64,000 nucleotides of DNA from positions 26,982 through 90,981 of the forward strand of contig CANMBE010000012.1 in assembly GCA_947495975.1 (NCBI GenBank), given 5' to 3'. Below are positions 43,321 to 54,779 of this stretch, piece after piece. This DNA comes from Ignavibacteria bacterium (GTDB taxonomy: Bacteria > Bacteroidota > Ignavibacteria > Kapaibacteriales > Kapaibacteriaceae). A program made the translations under genes and the position numbers. Within the stretch, counting starts at the first letter, position 1. The number at the start of each line of letters is the position of its first letter. The notes under the pieces were generated by a model. The model ran no database searches and was not told where the DNA came from. It was given only the letters and a program-made list of their open reading frames with translations.

Positions 43321-44358
43321 TTATACTTCGCCGGCCTTCTGCGCGATACGCACATCTCGTCTGTGCTTAGCTAATGCACGGAGATCAACAACGTGGTCCG
43401 CCTCATCAATGATCTCTGCACCTAGCATTGTTTCGAGCACATCTTCCATTGTAAGCAGACCTTCTACGCCGCCGTATTCATCAACAACCATAAAAAGATG
43501 TTGACGCTTTTGCAGGAATTGTTCGAGTGCTCGCTCTAACGTTACGTTCTCTGGGATGAACCCAACTTCGCGTCGGAGCTTTGAGATCGGCACTGTGTGA
43601 CGTCCAGCAAGTGCCGCACGCAAAATATCCTTAGCCATCACATAACCCGAGACCGTGTCGAGGTCATGACCATCAAACACGGGAAGCCTCGAAAATGTCT
43701 GAAGCTCGTGTAGCTTAATTGCATCAGCTACTGTGTGATCTGCTCCAATAGCCGCAACAACGGTACGTGGGGTCATCACGTCCGACACCTCAATACTACT
43801 TAACTGCATGATGTTTGTCATGATGCGATATTCGCCAGCATCAAGAGCCCCTTCCTCGCGCGCCGTCTCCACAAGGGCTTCGAGTTCTTCCCGGGCTTCC
43901 TCTTCTTCTTCTTCTCGTGATCGTGGTTGCGTTAACGCTAACAATGCGCGATGAATGAATATGAAAGGGGCTGCCATATTTGTTACGAGCGTGAGTGATA
44001 TGCTTGTAAAGCGGAGCATGAACTCGGCTGTACGCTCGCCAAGAGCACTTGAAACAATCTTGATTGCTAACACACCAAGCACAAAGATGGATGCGTCAAG
44101 GATGAATTTGCTATCATCCTGTATCGTCATCTTCGCAACAAGAAATAGTGCCGCTACCAACACCACTACGTCTACAATACTAATTGCGAGACGAGTTTCA
44201 TTTGCATCATCGATTGCACGCTTGAGTCTACGGCCAATGCGAGACCCTTCGTCGGCCATTGTAGAAACAACGGATGTTGGGATGTTCAGAAGTGCAGCAG
44301 CCAAATAATCGCAAAGGCCGCTAATGAGAATTGCAATGATTAAAACAGGAATGTCCAT
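43321..44358 (-). CDS. CNNM/CorC-type CBS-domain membrane protein
   Basis: A 345-aa protein with an N-terminal CNNM (DUF21) membrane part of about four helices (residues 1-140), an acidic linker (REEEEEEAREELEALVE near 148), and two CBS domains (~190-310; VMTPRTVVAAIGAD, FMVVDEYGGVEGLLTMEDVLE). Proteins of this type export or sense Mg2+/Co2+ or act as hemolysin-like transporters. The usual C-terminal CorC_HlyC transporter-associated domain is reduced to a short tail, so it is shorter than full family members. It starts directly at the stop of the LEA-like lipoprotein gene. Confidence 0.82.
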   Translation of the reverse strand: MDIPVLIIAILISGLCDYLAAALLNIPTSVVSTMADEGSRIGRRLKRAIDDANETRLAISIVDVVVLVAALFLVAKMTIQDDSKFILDASIFVLGVLAIKIVSSALGERTAEFMLRFTSISLTLVTNMAAPFIFIHRALLALTQPRSREEEEEEAREELEALVETAREEGALDAGEYRIMTNIMQLSSIEVSDVMTPRTVVAAIGADHTVADAIKLHELQTFSRLPVFDGHDLDTVSGYVMAKDILRAALAGRHTVPISKLRREVGFIPENVTLERALEQFLQKRQHLFMVVDEYGGVEGLLTMEDVLETMLGAEIIDEADHVVDLRALAKHRRDVRIAQKAGEV

Positions 44359-44970
44359 TTAATTTCCGCGGAACTCTGTATCCACAATCGAAATGCGATT
44401 AGGATACGTGAGCTTTCCAAGCGGTGTAATAACAGTAGCCATCGCATCGAGTTTTACACGAGCTGAACTTCCTTGCTGACCTCCGAGTGCGAGAGCAAGG
44501 TTAACAAGGCCATCGTAACCCTTGTCCGCAAAAAACGAATACAGATCAATGTTTATCACGAGTGGCAGCGTAGTTGTTATGCCATTGCCTGGAACATCTA
44601 CCGGATTGCCAAGACCACCATTGATGGTTTGCTTGTCATCAATCAAGAGGCGCCACTGCAAATCATTGAGTGTGAGTGGCACGCTCTTTGTGCCTGAGGC
44701 ACCTGTGTTCGGATTTCTTACATCAACATTCAGTGTGAACGAAGCAGGCAAAGCCCGGCGAGCAAATGCCTGTGTTAGCGCAAGTGCATCCGTGATGGAT
44801 AACGAAGAAGGCGAGGCAATTCTTGCTACGTCAACTCCTGCAAGCCGCATACCCGTAATGTTTGCAATCTTGAATTGCATCTTTTGTAATGAAGCAAGTG
44901 TGTTCGTGATATCACGGATCGACGCGCAGGATGTTGCGAGGACCACACAAAGGACAATGAGGCTACGCAT
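44359..44970 (-). CDS. LEA type 2/WHy-like lipoprotein
   Basis: A 203-aa predicted lipoprotein: the signal ends VVLATSCAS, giving lipidation at C15. The mature part has the beta-sandwich pattern of LEA14/WHy domains (MQFKIANITGMRLAGVDVA region, FTLNVDVRNPNTGASG, then PLTLNDLQWRLLIDD). Such proteins are periplasmic or outer-membrane attached and of unclear role. It sits 4 bp after the CrtI-type gene and abuts the CNNM gene, so it is in one operon with both. Confidence 0.75.
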   Translation of the reverse strand: MRSLIVLCVVLATSCASIRDITNTLASLQKMQFKIANITGMRLAGVDVARIASPSSLSITDALALTQAFARRALPASFTLNVDVRNPNTGASGTKSVPLTLNDLQWRLLIDDKQTINGGLGNPVDVPGNGITTTLPLVINIDLYSFFADKGYDGLVNLALALGGQQGSSARVKLDAMATVITPLGKLTYPNRISIVDTEFRGN

Positions 44971-44974
44971 ATGA

Positions 44975-46459
44975 TCAGGTAGAAAGTGATGACAAAATTA
45001 AATCAGCAGCAATCATTCCACTCGTTATTACGAGAGGAACACCACCACCAGGGTGGGCACTGCCACCAACATACCAAAGATTTGCAACGTCAGAAGAGCG
45101 CTGCCGTGGCCGAAGAAAGGCGCTAAACATAGAATTTGATGATGAGCCATACAAGGCCCCCTTGTATGAAGACCACTCAGAAGCCATCGTATCAGGTGTG
45201 CGAATCATCATCTGTCGAACCACCGGCCTTACTCCAAAACTGGACATTTGTTCCAAAACAAGCTGTGCTTGTGTCTCAGCGTGCCCATCCCACGAGGATA
45301 TCTGATCCTGATCGTGCACGTTGGATTTGCCTTTTGGTGGAGCATTGACCAAAACAAACCAGTTTTCTCTGTCGGAAGGGGCTTGCGTTACGTCTGCGTG
45401 TGACGAGCGAGAAATGTAAATGCTGGCGTTCTTTCGTGGACGATCCTCAGTGGCTAGCGCAGCAAATTCACCAGGATAGTCGTCGCTGAAAAGTACATTG
45501 TGTTGCGCTAGACCATGATCAGCCTTTTCAACGCTCATGAGCATGACAAGTCCACTGCTCGACAAATTGGTTGGCTCATCTAGTTCTACGCCAAGAAGAT
45601 GTCTCCTTGTTACGAATACATCCGCATTAGAGACAACGTGATCAGCTGCAATGATTGATCCATCAGTAAGCGTTACCCCACATGCAGTGCCTCGCTCCAC
45701 GTTAATCGATTCAACACGACTACGCAGATGAATGCGCACACCATTCTCCTGTGCTACTCGCGTGAAGACCTCTGCAATGGTATAAATGCCTCCTTTTACA
45801 TACCACGCACCAAGACCAATTTCTACCCATGGAATAACCATCAGCGTGGCAGGCGCCAGATAGGGAGAAGATCCGTTATACGTAGCGAACCGATCAAAAA
45901 GCTGAACAATGCGCGGGTCGCTAAAAGTCTTGGAATGCACACTGTGCAATGAACTCATAAAACGTAAACGGTGCAGATGCGGCAGCATGCGTACGTTCTT
46001 CAGAGACCAAAATTCTCGGAAGCCTCGGAATGGCGAGAAAATAAATACATCTTTTGTGAGGTCGTAAAGCTCGCGCGCTTGTTCAAGATAGCGGCTAACA
46101 GGAGCCCCATTCCCAGGAGCAAAATCTTCAATTGCACGTGCAACATCATCCATTTCAAAGGGCAAGTCAAGAGATGATCCATCAGACCATCGGTAGTGAC
46201 AGGCGGGTTCAACCTTGCACAGTGTGAGATTGTCTGCGAGCGTCAGCCCAATGCTCGAAAAATAATTCTCGAGCACAAATGGCATTGTGATAAGTGTTGG
46301 TCCTGTGTCAAACACGCAGCTGTCAAACTCAATGCGGTTCATCTTGCCGCCGGTTTGTTCGCCTTGTTCAAACACATCAACCGTATGGCCAGCGTTGGCT
46401 AACCGCGTTGCTGTAACAAGTCCGCCGATGCCGGCGCCGATAATGACGATATGGCTCAG
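44975..46459 (-). CDS. CrtI-type phytoene desaturase/carotenoid oxidoreductase, CTG start
   Basis: A 494-aa flavin-dependent desaturase family protein. The first ATG in frame (46375) would cut off the FAD-binding loop. Reading upstream gives SHIVIIGAGIGGLVTATRLA with GAGIGG at residues 8-13, beginning at a CTG (46459) that overlaps the stop of the upstream receiver fragment as CTGA. I therefore place the start at this CTG. Other landmarks are FDTGPTLITMP near 45, an NGSSPYLAPATLM stretch, WYVKGGIYTIAEVF near 220, and the C-terminal YVGGSAHPGGGVPLVITSG, typical of CrtI/CrtD enzymes. It desaturates or saturates carotenoid-like polyenes; no other crt gene is nearby. The substrate is unknown. Confidence 0.85.
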   Translation of the reverse strand: MSHIVIIGAGIGGLVTATRLANAGHTVDVFEQGEQTGGKMNRIEFDSCVFDTGPTLITMPFVLENYFSSIGLTLADNLTLCKVEPACHYRWSDGSSLDLPFEMDDVARAIEDFAPGNGAPVSRYLEQARELYDLTKDVFIFSPFRGFREFWSLKNVRMLPHLHRLRFMSSLHSVHSKTFSDPRIVQLFDRFATYNGSSPYLAPATLMVIPWVEIGLGAWYVKGGIYTIAEVFTRVAQENGVRIHLRSRVESINVERGTACGVTLTDGSIIAADHVVSNADVFVTRRHLLGVELDEPTNLSSSGLVMLMSVEKADHGLAQHNVLFSDDYPGEFAALATEDRPRKNASIYISRSSHADVTQAPSDRENWFVLVNAPPKGKSNVHDQDQISSWDGHAETQAQLVLEQMSSFGVRPVVRQMMIRTPDTMASEWSSYKGALYGSSSNSMFSAFLRPRQRSSDVANLWYVGGSAHPGGGVPLVITSGMIAADLILSSLST

Positions 46460-46608
46460 ATGGGCTGTCCGAAGGTGACATAAATTTCTTGCGCCTTGGA
46501 GGCATCGCCAGCTTCGTCTGTTTCAAACCCATTGCCTTCGAGATATCGACGCATGAGTTTTGTGGTGATCTTATCGTTGTCTACTACCAAGACATACTGC
46601 CGAAACAT
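46456..46608 (-). CDS. Truncated response-regulator receiver fragment (50 aa)
   Basis: A 50-aa ORF between bshC and the CrtI-type gene. It reads as the first 40 residues of a receiver domain: YVLVVDNDKITTKLMRRYLE (beta 1 with acidic D10/D12, then alpha 1) and GNGFETDEAGDASKA (beta 2, alpha 2). It ends at residue 50, before the phosphoacceptor aspartate would occur. AAGGGA lies 5 nt before its ATG, and its stop overlaps the CTG start of the downstream gene. It is either a translated coupling peptide kept for expression of the desaturase or a decayed regulator. It is not on any standard long-ORF list because of its length. Confidence 0.6.
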   Translation of the reverse strand: MFRQYVLVVDNDKITTKLMRRYLEGNGFETDEAGDASKAQEIYVTFGQPI

Positions 46609-46617
46609 TAGCATCCC

Positions 46618-48225
46618 TTATGTAGACAGATCTGATAATCCGATTACGGTATGCGAACCAATCGGTGCACGTGCAATGTGTTCAACAATGATACGGAGGT
46701 CTTCAGTTCCAAATCGTGCTTCCCAAAATGCAAGTGGGAAAATGCGCTCTTGCAGAACTCCACGTGGCGATACGAGTGTGTGAATCGATCGAATGCGGTT
46801 AACAACGAGCGCTTGCGTACGTTTTGCCGCGGCACGCAATTTCCCTTCTAGTGCTTCAAGTGTAGATGTGATCCCTGCACCTTGCGCACGTACGGTAGCA
46901 ACGAGCGTATGGTCGATGGTCTCTGCAGCATTCACGTAGGGGGCCAATAGCGCAGTCAAAAACTCGGTGCGAAGTTCAGGGCTCGGAACCACGTTCGTGG
47001 TGAGCACGTCAGCAATAGCTCGCTCGAGTTCGTCAGGCGCGCGCATGAACCACGAAAGTTCGCGACCATCTTTTAAAAGCAACCGCTCTGTACGTTGATC
47101 AAGCAGCGTAGCACCATTGCGCAAAACAACTTGTGGCATCTGTACGCCGCAGAACTCATAGGCCTCGTGCAACTGCGCGTGATATGCAATCTCAGCGGCA
47201 CCAAGCACGCTCACTACTGTTGGAAGAATTGCATCCTGTACAATAGGACGGGCAAGCACACTTGGAGTGAATCGCTGTGGCTGTTCCGTACCGAGCGCGA
47301 GCAGCTCATCATTCGTAAGCATCTCCGCACCCATCGATACGCCGTTTTCACCTGCAACAATCTTCTGCCGTCCAGTATCATCACTTCCAAAAAATGCTTG
47401 AGAACCGACAATTGCTTGAGGCGTGAAGCCCAGGTCTTCAATTACTCTTGCGCCCAACGCAAGAACAGCACCAAGCTGACCCGGCTGTTGCACGTCACGC
47501 AGAAGGATCGGAAGATGAAGGCCGCTCTCAATGACTTTAGAGCCCCGTATCACAAGGACTCCCCAAGGGGCGAGATAGGGTTGTAGCACTGCAAGAAAGG
47601 CATCTGCCCATAGAGCTCCATTATTGTAGGCTTCAGCGTAACGCTCGCGAACTGCGTCTGCATGTTGACCAGTTATCATTGCAGCGGCCGATGTGATTCG
47701 TTCGTACATAACAGAATCTACATTGCGACCAGATACTGATTTCCGATCGTTAGCCTTGTCCCACGTACGCACGTCAACTACGGCTCCATCAGCATCTAGT
47801 AAGTGCGTAGACGATGCTTCGGCAGCATCATGATCATTATCCTCTAGCCAAAAAAGAGCAACGGTCTCTACGCCTGCTCTTTCATGAACGCGACGCGCCT
47901 CTTCAACCGCAGTGCGGATCTTATAGATGGTGTACATTGGTCCACCAAATAGACCAATCTGTTGCCCGGTAACTGTTGCAACACTTAACGGATTGCGCAA
48001 AACAGCAAGTGCCGCGTTCTGTGCATCACTTAGTGTTAGGCTACTCATCGATGACGCAGCGAGATCTACAAGACGAGATCTCGATGCTCCATGACGTGCT
48101 CGCGTGGCGCAGAATTCTGCATCTACGGTCTGATGCGGAAACCGTGCAACAATGTGTGGCGAGTGATCAAGAAACGCACGCGCAATTGGCTGTGAAACAA
48201 TTGATTCTATTGGAAGTGTTGTCAT
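46618..48225 (-). CDS. bshC: Bacillithiol synthase BshC (putative cysteine ligase)
   Basis: A 535-aa protein of the BshC family, which adds cysteine to glucosaminyl-malate in bacillithiol synthesis. Recognisable parts: VTGQQIGLFGGPMYTIYKI near residue 89, ALFWLEDNDHDAAE near 128, and a LLKDGRELSWF C-terminal block. Family proteins are about 530-540 aa, so it is complete. The ATG overlaps the upstream amidohydrolase stop (ATGA), and the receiver fragment follows after 9 bp. bshA and bshB are not in the window. Confidence 0.9.
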   Translation of the reverse strand: MTTLPIESIVSQPIARAFLDHSPHIVARFPHQTVDAEFCATRARHGASRSRLVDLAASSMSSLTLSDAQNAALAVLRNPLSVATVTGQQIGLFGGPMYTIYKIRTAVEEARRVHERAGVETVALFWLEDNDHDAAEASSTHLLDADGAVVDVRTWDKANDRKSVSGRNVDSVMYERITSAAAMITGQHADAVRERYAEAYNNGALWADAFLAVLQPYLAPWGVLVIRGSKVIESGLHLPILLRDVQQPGQLGAVLALGARVIEDLGFTPQAIVGSQAFFGSDDTGRQKIVAGENGVSMGAEMLTNDELLALGTEQPQRFTPSVLARPIVQDAILPTVVSVLGAAEIAYHAQLHEAYEFCGVQMPQVVLRNGATLLDQRTERLLLKDGRELSWFMRAPDELERAIADVLTTNVVPSPELRTEFLTALLAPYVNAAETIDHTLVATVRAQGAGITSTLEALEGKLRAAAKRTQALVVNRIRSIHTLVSPRGVLQERIFPLAFWEARFGTEDLRIIVEHIARAPIGSHTVIGLSDLST

Positions 48226-51200
48226 CGGCCTTCCAGGGCTCCTGACATTTCATCATCCATCGTTTCGCATTCGTATTCTCGCTGCGGGCCACGCCCGCCA
48301 AGCTTTGTAGATGCGCCTGCATTGGCAGATCGGATAGCTTCTTGTTCTAAGAATCTGCGGAGTTCTTGGTCGCGTGCGCGCATCAGTGCATCAACATCGC
48401 GTGCAAAAAACATTCTGCCTTCAACAAAGGTTCTTTCTACACGGGACATGTTAGAAAGCGGATTGCCAGTCCAAACTACTACGTCTGCATCCTTGTTGTC
48501 TTCGAGACTTCCTGTGCGTGCATCAACAGCCATTTGTTTTGCGGCGTTGATGGTTACAAACTTCATTGCGTCTTCTTCACTTACACCACCATATTTCACA
48601 CTCTTTGCGGCTTCTTGGTTTAGCCTGCGAGCCATCTCTGCATCATCGGAATTGATAGAAACAACAACCTTGTTCTCATGCAAGATGGCTGGGTTCTCTG
48701 GAATCGCATCATACACTTCAAACTTGTATGCCCACCAGTCGGCAAATGATGATGCACCCGAGCCGTGCTTCGCCATTTCTTTTGCAACCTTATAGCCCTC
48801 TAGGATGTGCGTAAACGTATGCACCCGAAATCCAAACTCTTCAGCAAGCCTCATGAGCATGAGTATCTCGCTCTGCACGTAGGAGTGGCAATGGATGTTG
48901 CGCTTGCCATTGAGAATCTCTACGAGAGCATCAAGCTGTATGTCTCGGCGGACAGGCTTTGACGGATCATTTGCCTTTAGGTCTTTCTCATATTCGCGCG
49001 CCGTGCGGAAGGCATCGCGCATAATCTGCTCAACACCCATGCGCGTCTGCGGATACCGCACGCTAAATCTGTCGCCCCAATTTGCTTGTTTCACATTTTC
49101 ACCGAGCGCAAATTTTACTGTTGGTACTGCGCCAGCAACTTTGAGCTCTTCTGCATTGGCACCCCAACGAAGCTTGATGAATTGAAGCTGGCCGCCCATA
49201 GGATTTGCAGAACCATGCAAGAGATGTGAAGCTGTAACTCCACCAGCAAGTTGGCGATAGATGTTTACATCGTCTGGATCAACAACATCGCCGATTCGTA
49301 CTTCCGTTGTTACAGCATGTGTGCCTTCATTCACGCCACGCGATATCGCGATGTGTGAATGTTCATCGATGATTCCAGGTGTAATGTGTTTGCCCGTGCA
49401 ATCAATAGTGGTGTCTCCGGTTAGCCCCTTACCAACGGAAGCGATTACTCCATTGCGAAGGAGTACGTCTGTGTTTTCAAGAACTCCGCGTGGACCACAC
49501 GTCCACACTGTTGCATTCTTCAGAACTACGTTTAGTTGCGCAGGTGCGCGATGCAACCCAAAGGGTCCAATAGGAGAGATGAGAGGGAGGGATCGACGTT
49601 GAGCAGCGGCTGGCTTTGGCGTAATAGGGGGCGCCTGCATTGTGGAGTCTCGACGCATAACGAATGATGTCGCAGTGCCATCAGGCATAATCAGATCGCC
49701 ATTCACGAGGATGCTATCTAACTCAACAGATGTGCGTGCAAGCCCATTGATGCCAAGTGTGTCTAGAGTCAATGCAAGCGAGGCGCGTCTGCCGTTCACA
49801 ACAAACGTGGTAGGAATCTTTATTGAATCACGCCGTGTCTCAACCGAGAGTTGTTCTCTTGTGCCTGTAATGTTGACATCAAGTGGGCGTGCATTTGGAA
49901 GTGCGCTTGATGTTAACGTCCAATGACCACGCATGTCGATCTCTGTTGTGCGTATGAGTGTGTTCTCTGCACCGGCAACAACAACCGTGCGAATTTCGCA
50001 TCCATCGGAAAAAAGAGGCTTTGTAGTTATGACAAGGTTCGCGTAGAAACCTTTCTCGATCTTTCCAATGCGGTCAGACACACCGGCCATCCGTGCTGGC
50101 TCAGTAGTGAGTGCAGCAAGCGCTTTGTTGGAATCAAGGCCGCGCTCTACGCAGAGTCTCACACGAGTAAGAAATTGTGTTCGGTCTTTTAGCCCGTCAG
50201 TGGTAAACGCAAACTTGCATCCAACAGAGTCGAGGAGACGTGCATTGTCTGCGGCCCAATACCACGAAATAAGCTCGCTCAGGCCAACCTCGCGCGCGCT
50301 CACGGGATCTCGCATGTCTGGTGCATCTGGAAAGGTAAGGGGCAGTATCATTTCTGGTTTTGCTGCAGCGAAGGCGCTTAACCGACGGTATTCGAGGCCA
50401 CTGCCTTTCATTATCATTGACAACGAAAATTCTGATCCAATTCGTTGCCAGCGGAGCACATCATGCTCGTCTATCGTCTCGCAAACAAAAATGGATTTGT
50501 TGTCGAGCGCGGTACGAAGTGCTTGCAATGAAATGTTCACCTCGGCAGGTATAGCAAGTGTGCCGCGAGAAGTTGCAACTCTTGCCTTGCCGTACCAATC
50601 TGTATCGTAGAACGTCTGACGAATAAGAGCAATCGATCCCATCTGCGAAGACGGATACGGCGTCTTGGACGAGCCCTTCATAAATGCCATCGCCTGATAA
50701 GAGTTGTCCCGAATCACAGTCTTGGCAGGAAGTCCACTGCGAAGCAAGACAGTTGCCGCGCTACCTCTAAATATCCCATCATGCGCAGAAATTGTTGCAG
50801 CACAAAAACCCTGACGTTGCCATTCGCGATGTGCTTCATCTGACATTTTTATCGCGTCCAGCGGACTCCGCTCTGGACGAACGGCCTGATTCCAATAGTG
50901 CGCACCTTGTGGCGCTGGTGTGTTCGGGTCTTCATCTTCTTCGCCTGTTCTTGTTGTTGGCGTGCCCTTACCGCCACTGCTGAGAAACTTTGCATCACAG
51001 TAGGGTTCAATAAAACCGGCATAGACCCACGCACCGTGCAAATCCAGCACTTCTGCACCTGAAGGAATTGCAAGTAATTTTCCCACGGCCACAATCTGAT
51101 CGTCATGAATGATGATCACTGCAGAATCTACCTGCATACCTGGCTGTGGAATTGCAGTGCAGTTGATGTATGCAACTGTGCGCATGCGCTTGTTGCGCAG

Positions 51201-51275
51201 GCCGTCAACAGCCGTCGTAGAGATCTGCGCCCATGACGTGGTAGCAGCGAGGAGAAGAGCGAGTATGAGTTTCAT
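48222..51275 (-). CDS. Large exported two-domain amidohydrolase
   Basis: A protein of about 1017 aa with a signal peptide (MKLILALLLAATTSWAQ). Two amidohydrolase-like halves are present. The first (~25-480) has the composite sandwich and GAWVYAGFIEPYCDAKF, where the HxH metal motif is lost. The second (~595-1010) keeps DEHSHIAISRG with HxH, NIHCHSY and HTFTHILEGY, so only this half should bind metal. Tandem proteins like this are common in Bacteroidota; the substrate (imidazolone- or dipeptide-like) is unknown. The frame extends to 51362, but the ATG at 51275 gives the signal peptide and follows TAACTTTG by 3 nt. The stop overlaps bshC. Confidence 0.83.
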   Translation of the reverse strand: MKLILALLLAATTSWAQISTTAVDGLRNKRMRTVAYINCTAIPQPGMQVDSAVIIIHDDQIVAVGKLLAIPSGAEVLDLHGAWVYAGFIEPYCDAKFLSSGGKGTPTTRTGEEDEDPNTPAPQGAHYWNQAVRPERSPLDAIKMSDEAHREWQRQGFCAATISAHDGIFRGSAATVLLRSGLPAKTVIRDNSYQAMAFMKGSSKTPYPSSQMGSIALIRQTFYDTDWYGKARVATSRGTLAIPAEVNISLQALRTALDNKSIFVCETIDEHDVLRWQRIGSEFSLSMIMKGSGLEYRRLSAFAAAKPEMILPLTFPDAPDMRDPVSAREVGLSELISWYWAADNARLLDSVGCKFAFTTDGLKDRTQFLTRVRLCVERGLDSNKALAALTTEPARMAGVSDRIGKIEKGFYANLVITTKPLFSDGCEIRTVVVAGAENTLIRTTEIDMRGHWTLTSSALPNARPLDVNITGTREQLSVETRRDSIKIPTTFVVNGRRASLALTLDTLGINGLARTSVELDSILVNGDLIMPDGTATSFVMRRDSTMQAPPITPKPAAAQRRSLPLISPIGPFGLHRAPAQLNVVLKNATVWTCGPRGVLENTDVLLRNGVIASVGKGLTGDTTIDCTGKHITPGIIDEHSHIAISRGVNEGTHAVTTEVRIGDVVDPDDVNIYRQLAGGVTASHLLHGSANPMGGQLQFIKLRWGANAEELKVAGAVPTVKFALGENVKQANWGDRFSVRYPQTRMGVEQIMRDAFRTAREYEKDLKANDPSKPVRRDIQLDALVEILNGKRNIHCHSYVQSEILMLMRLAEEFGFRVHTFTHILEGYKVAKEMAKHGSGASSFADWWAYKFEVYDAIPENPAILHENKVVVSINSDDAEMARRLNQEAAKSVKYGGVSEEDAMKFVTINAAKQMAVDARTGSLEDNKDADVVVWTGNPLSNMSRVERTFVEGRMFFARDVDALMRARDQELRRFLEQEAIRSANAGASTKLGGRGPQREYECETMDDEMSGALEGR

Positions 51276-51278
51276 CCC

Positions 51279-51286
51279 CAAAGTTA
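51279..51286 (-). promoter_or_regulatory. TAnnTTTG -7 element abutting the amidohydrolase gene
   Basis: TAACTTTG on the minus strand is an exact consensus match 3 nt before the ATG at 51275. It settles the start choice and predicts an internal leaderless transcript covering the amidohydrolase, bshC and downstream genes. Confidence 0.6.
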
Positions 51287-51297
51287 CGGCGAGGACT

Positions 51298-52470
51298 CTA
51301 CACGAGATCTGTCTGCGACCTATGTTCTGCCAAGTGCTCTCGTGCAGCATTCTGCGATGCACGCTGGCTAACGACGCCAGCCCCCTGGCGTGCAGCAGGG
51401 AAGGCTGCGAGTGGGCGAGCTGTAGACATAAGGATGTGCTTTACTTCATTAGGCGTTAGGGTAGGGGACAGAGCTATCATCTGAGCCACAATAGACGCAA
51501 TAATAGGCGCCGCAAATGAGGTGCCGTCAACCATCTTGTAAAATGGCGAGGCTATCAGCTCTTTATCAATCATCTCCGTAATAGCACCGCGAAGCGATGA
51601 AACATCCCTCGATGTCCACAACGCCATCGGCAATCCGCTATGAGGCATGAGAGAAGGGGCGCTTGAGAGCAGCATTTCTGGAGTCATCATGTCCATGGCA
51701 CACAAAGCAGATGCCTGCGTGTGTGTCTTGGTGCCCAGTAGAATCGGCGCTGGCAACCAAATGGCAGGAGCAATGAGTTCAGGTTTTTGTACGCCAAGGT
51801 TTGTCATACCAAATGTGCTGTGATAGAGCTCTTCATCTGACCCATCAAGCGTGTTCTTGTCATCTAGCCCACCAACGGTGAGCGCACTTGGCGCGGCAGC
51901 GGGGGGCCTAATAGGAGAGAACGGATTGTTGCCCGCGGCAGCTACAACAATGATGTTGCGCGCGCTGATGTCTTCAACGGCCTTGTTCACTGGATGGTTA
52001 AGCGTGTGATCAACCTCGTCAGCATAAACGCTGAGGTTTACCACACGGATGCCAAATCGATCTGCGTTTACCTCAATGTATCGTAATGCACGAACGATCG
52101 TAGGTGTGGTAACTCTCCCCGCATCATTCATGGTGCGAATGAGAAGCAATGCTGCGCCAGGGGCGAGTGATGTAAACTCACCGCGCGACAAGTATCCATT
52201 GCCTGCAGCCGTGCAGGCCGTCATTGTACCGTGCCAGTGCCGTGATGATGGCACCGTTGGAGGCAGGTCGTATTCGAGATCTTCTACTGCATCATAGTAG
52301 CCAACAATTCGCGGCAGCGGCTCCATGAGATCAGGATGTTGTACAAAGTCGCTATCTACCATGGCAATACACACGCCCTCACCAGTTGAGCGTATGTCTG
52401 CGTGCATGCGAACTGGGAGCGGCAGCACCGGTTTTGTTGCTAGCGGTCGAATCGAATGTACTTGTTGCAT
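51298..52470 (-). CDS. Subtilisin-like (S8) serine peptidase without signal peptide
   Basis: A 390-aa protein with the S8 triad: D39 in IAMVDSDF, H80 in RHWHGTMTA, and the serine in VDGTSFAAPIIAS near residue 320, plus the oxyanion asparagine in VVAAAGNNPFS. There is no signal peptide or recognisable propeptide, so it may act in the cytosol or need another export route. It could also be a binding partner used in an intracellular pathway. TAACTTCG ends 7 nt before the ATG. It lies 22 bp upstream of the amidohydrolase gene on the same strand, separated by that gene's own promoter. Confidence 0.85.
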   Translation of the reverse strand: MQQVHSIRPLATKPVLPLPVRMHADIRSTGEGVCIAMVDSDFVQHPDLMEPLPRIVGYYDAVEDLEYDLPPTVPSSRHWHGTMTACTAAGNGYLSRGEFTSLAPGAALLLIRTMNDAGRVTTPTIVRALRYIEVNADRFGIRVVNLSVYADEVDHTLNHPVNKAVEDISARNIIVVAAAGNNPFSPIRPPAAAPSALTVGGLDDKNTLDGSDEELYHSTFGMTNLGVQKPELIAPAIWLPAPILLGTKTHTQASALCAMDMMTPEMLLSSAPSLMPHSGLPMALWTSRDVSSLRGAITEMIDKELIASPFYKMVDGTSFAAPIIASIVAQMIALSPTLTPNEVKHILMSTARPLAAFPAARQGAGVVSQRASQNAAREHLAEHRSQTDLV

Positions 52471-52477
52471 CAGGGTG

Positions 52478-52485
52478 CGAAGTTA
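52478..52485 (-). promoter_or_regulatory. -7-like element upstream of the S8 peptidase
   Basis: TAACTTCG (one change from TAnnTTTG, identical to the predicted tRNA-Arg element) ends 7 nt before the ATG at 52470. Confidence 0.45.
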
Positions 52486-52513
52486 GGCTGTTAACTCGAC
52501 GTGGCGAGTATTT

Positions 52514-54719
<2,206 letters not shown>

Positions 54720-54779
54720 TCACACCGTCAGCTGAAAACGCAAGGGTATATTCACGGTCGGATAACATTAGGAGAGTTC

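Noticed and set aside
47095..47586. 163-aa plus-strand ORF opposite bshC
   Set aside because: It is antisense to conserved BshC sequence, and its composition is not protein-like.
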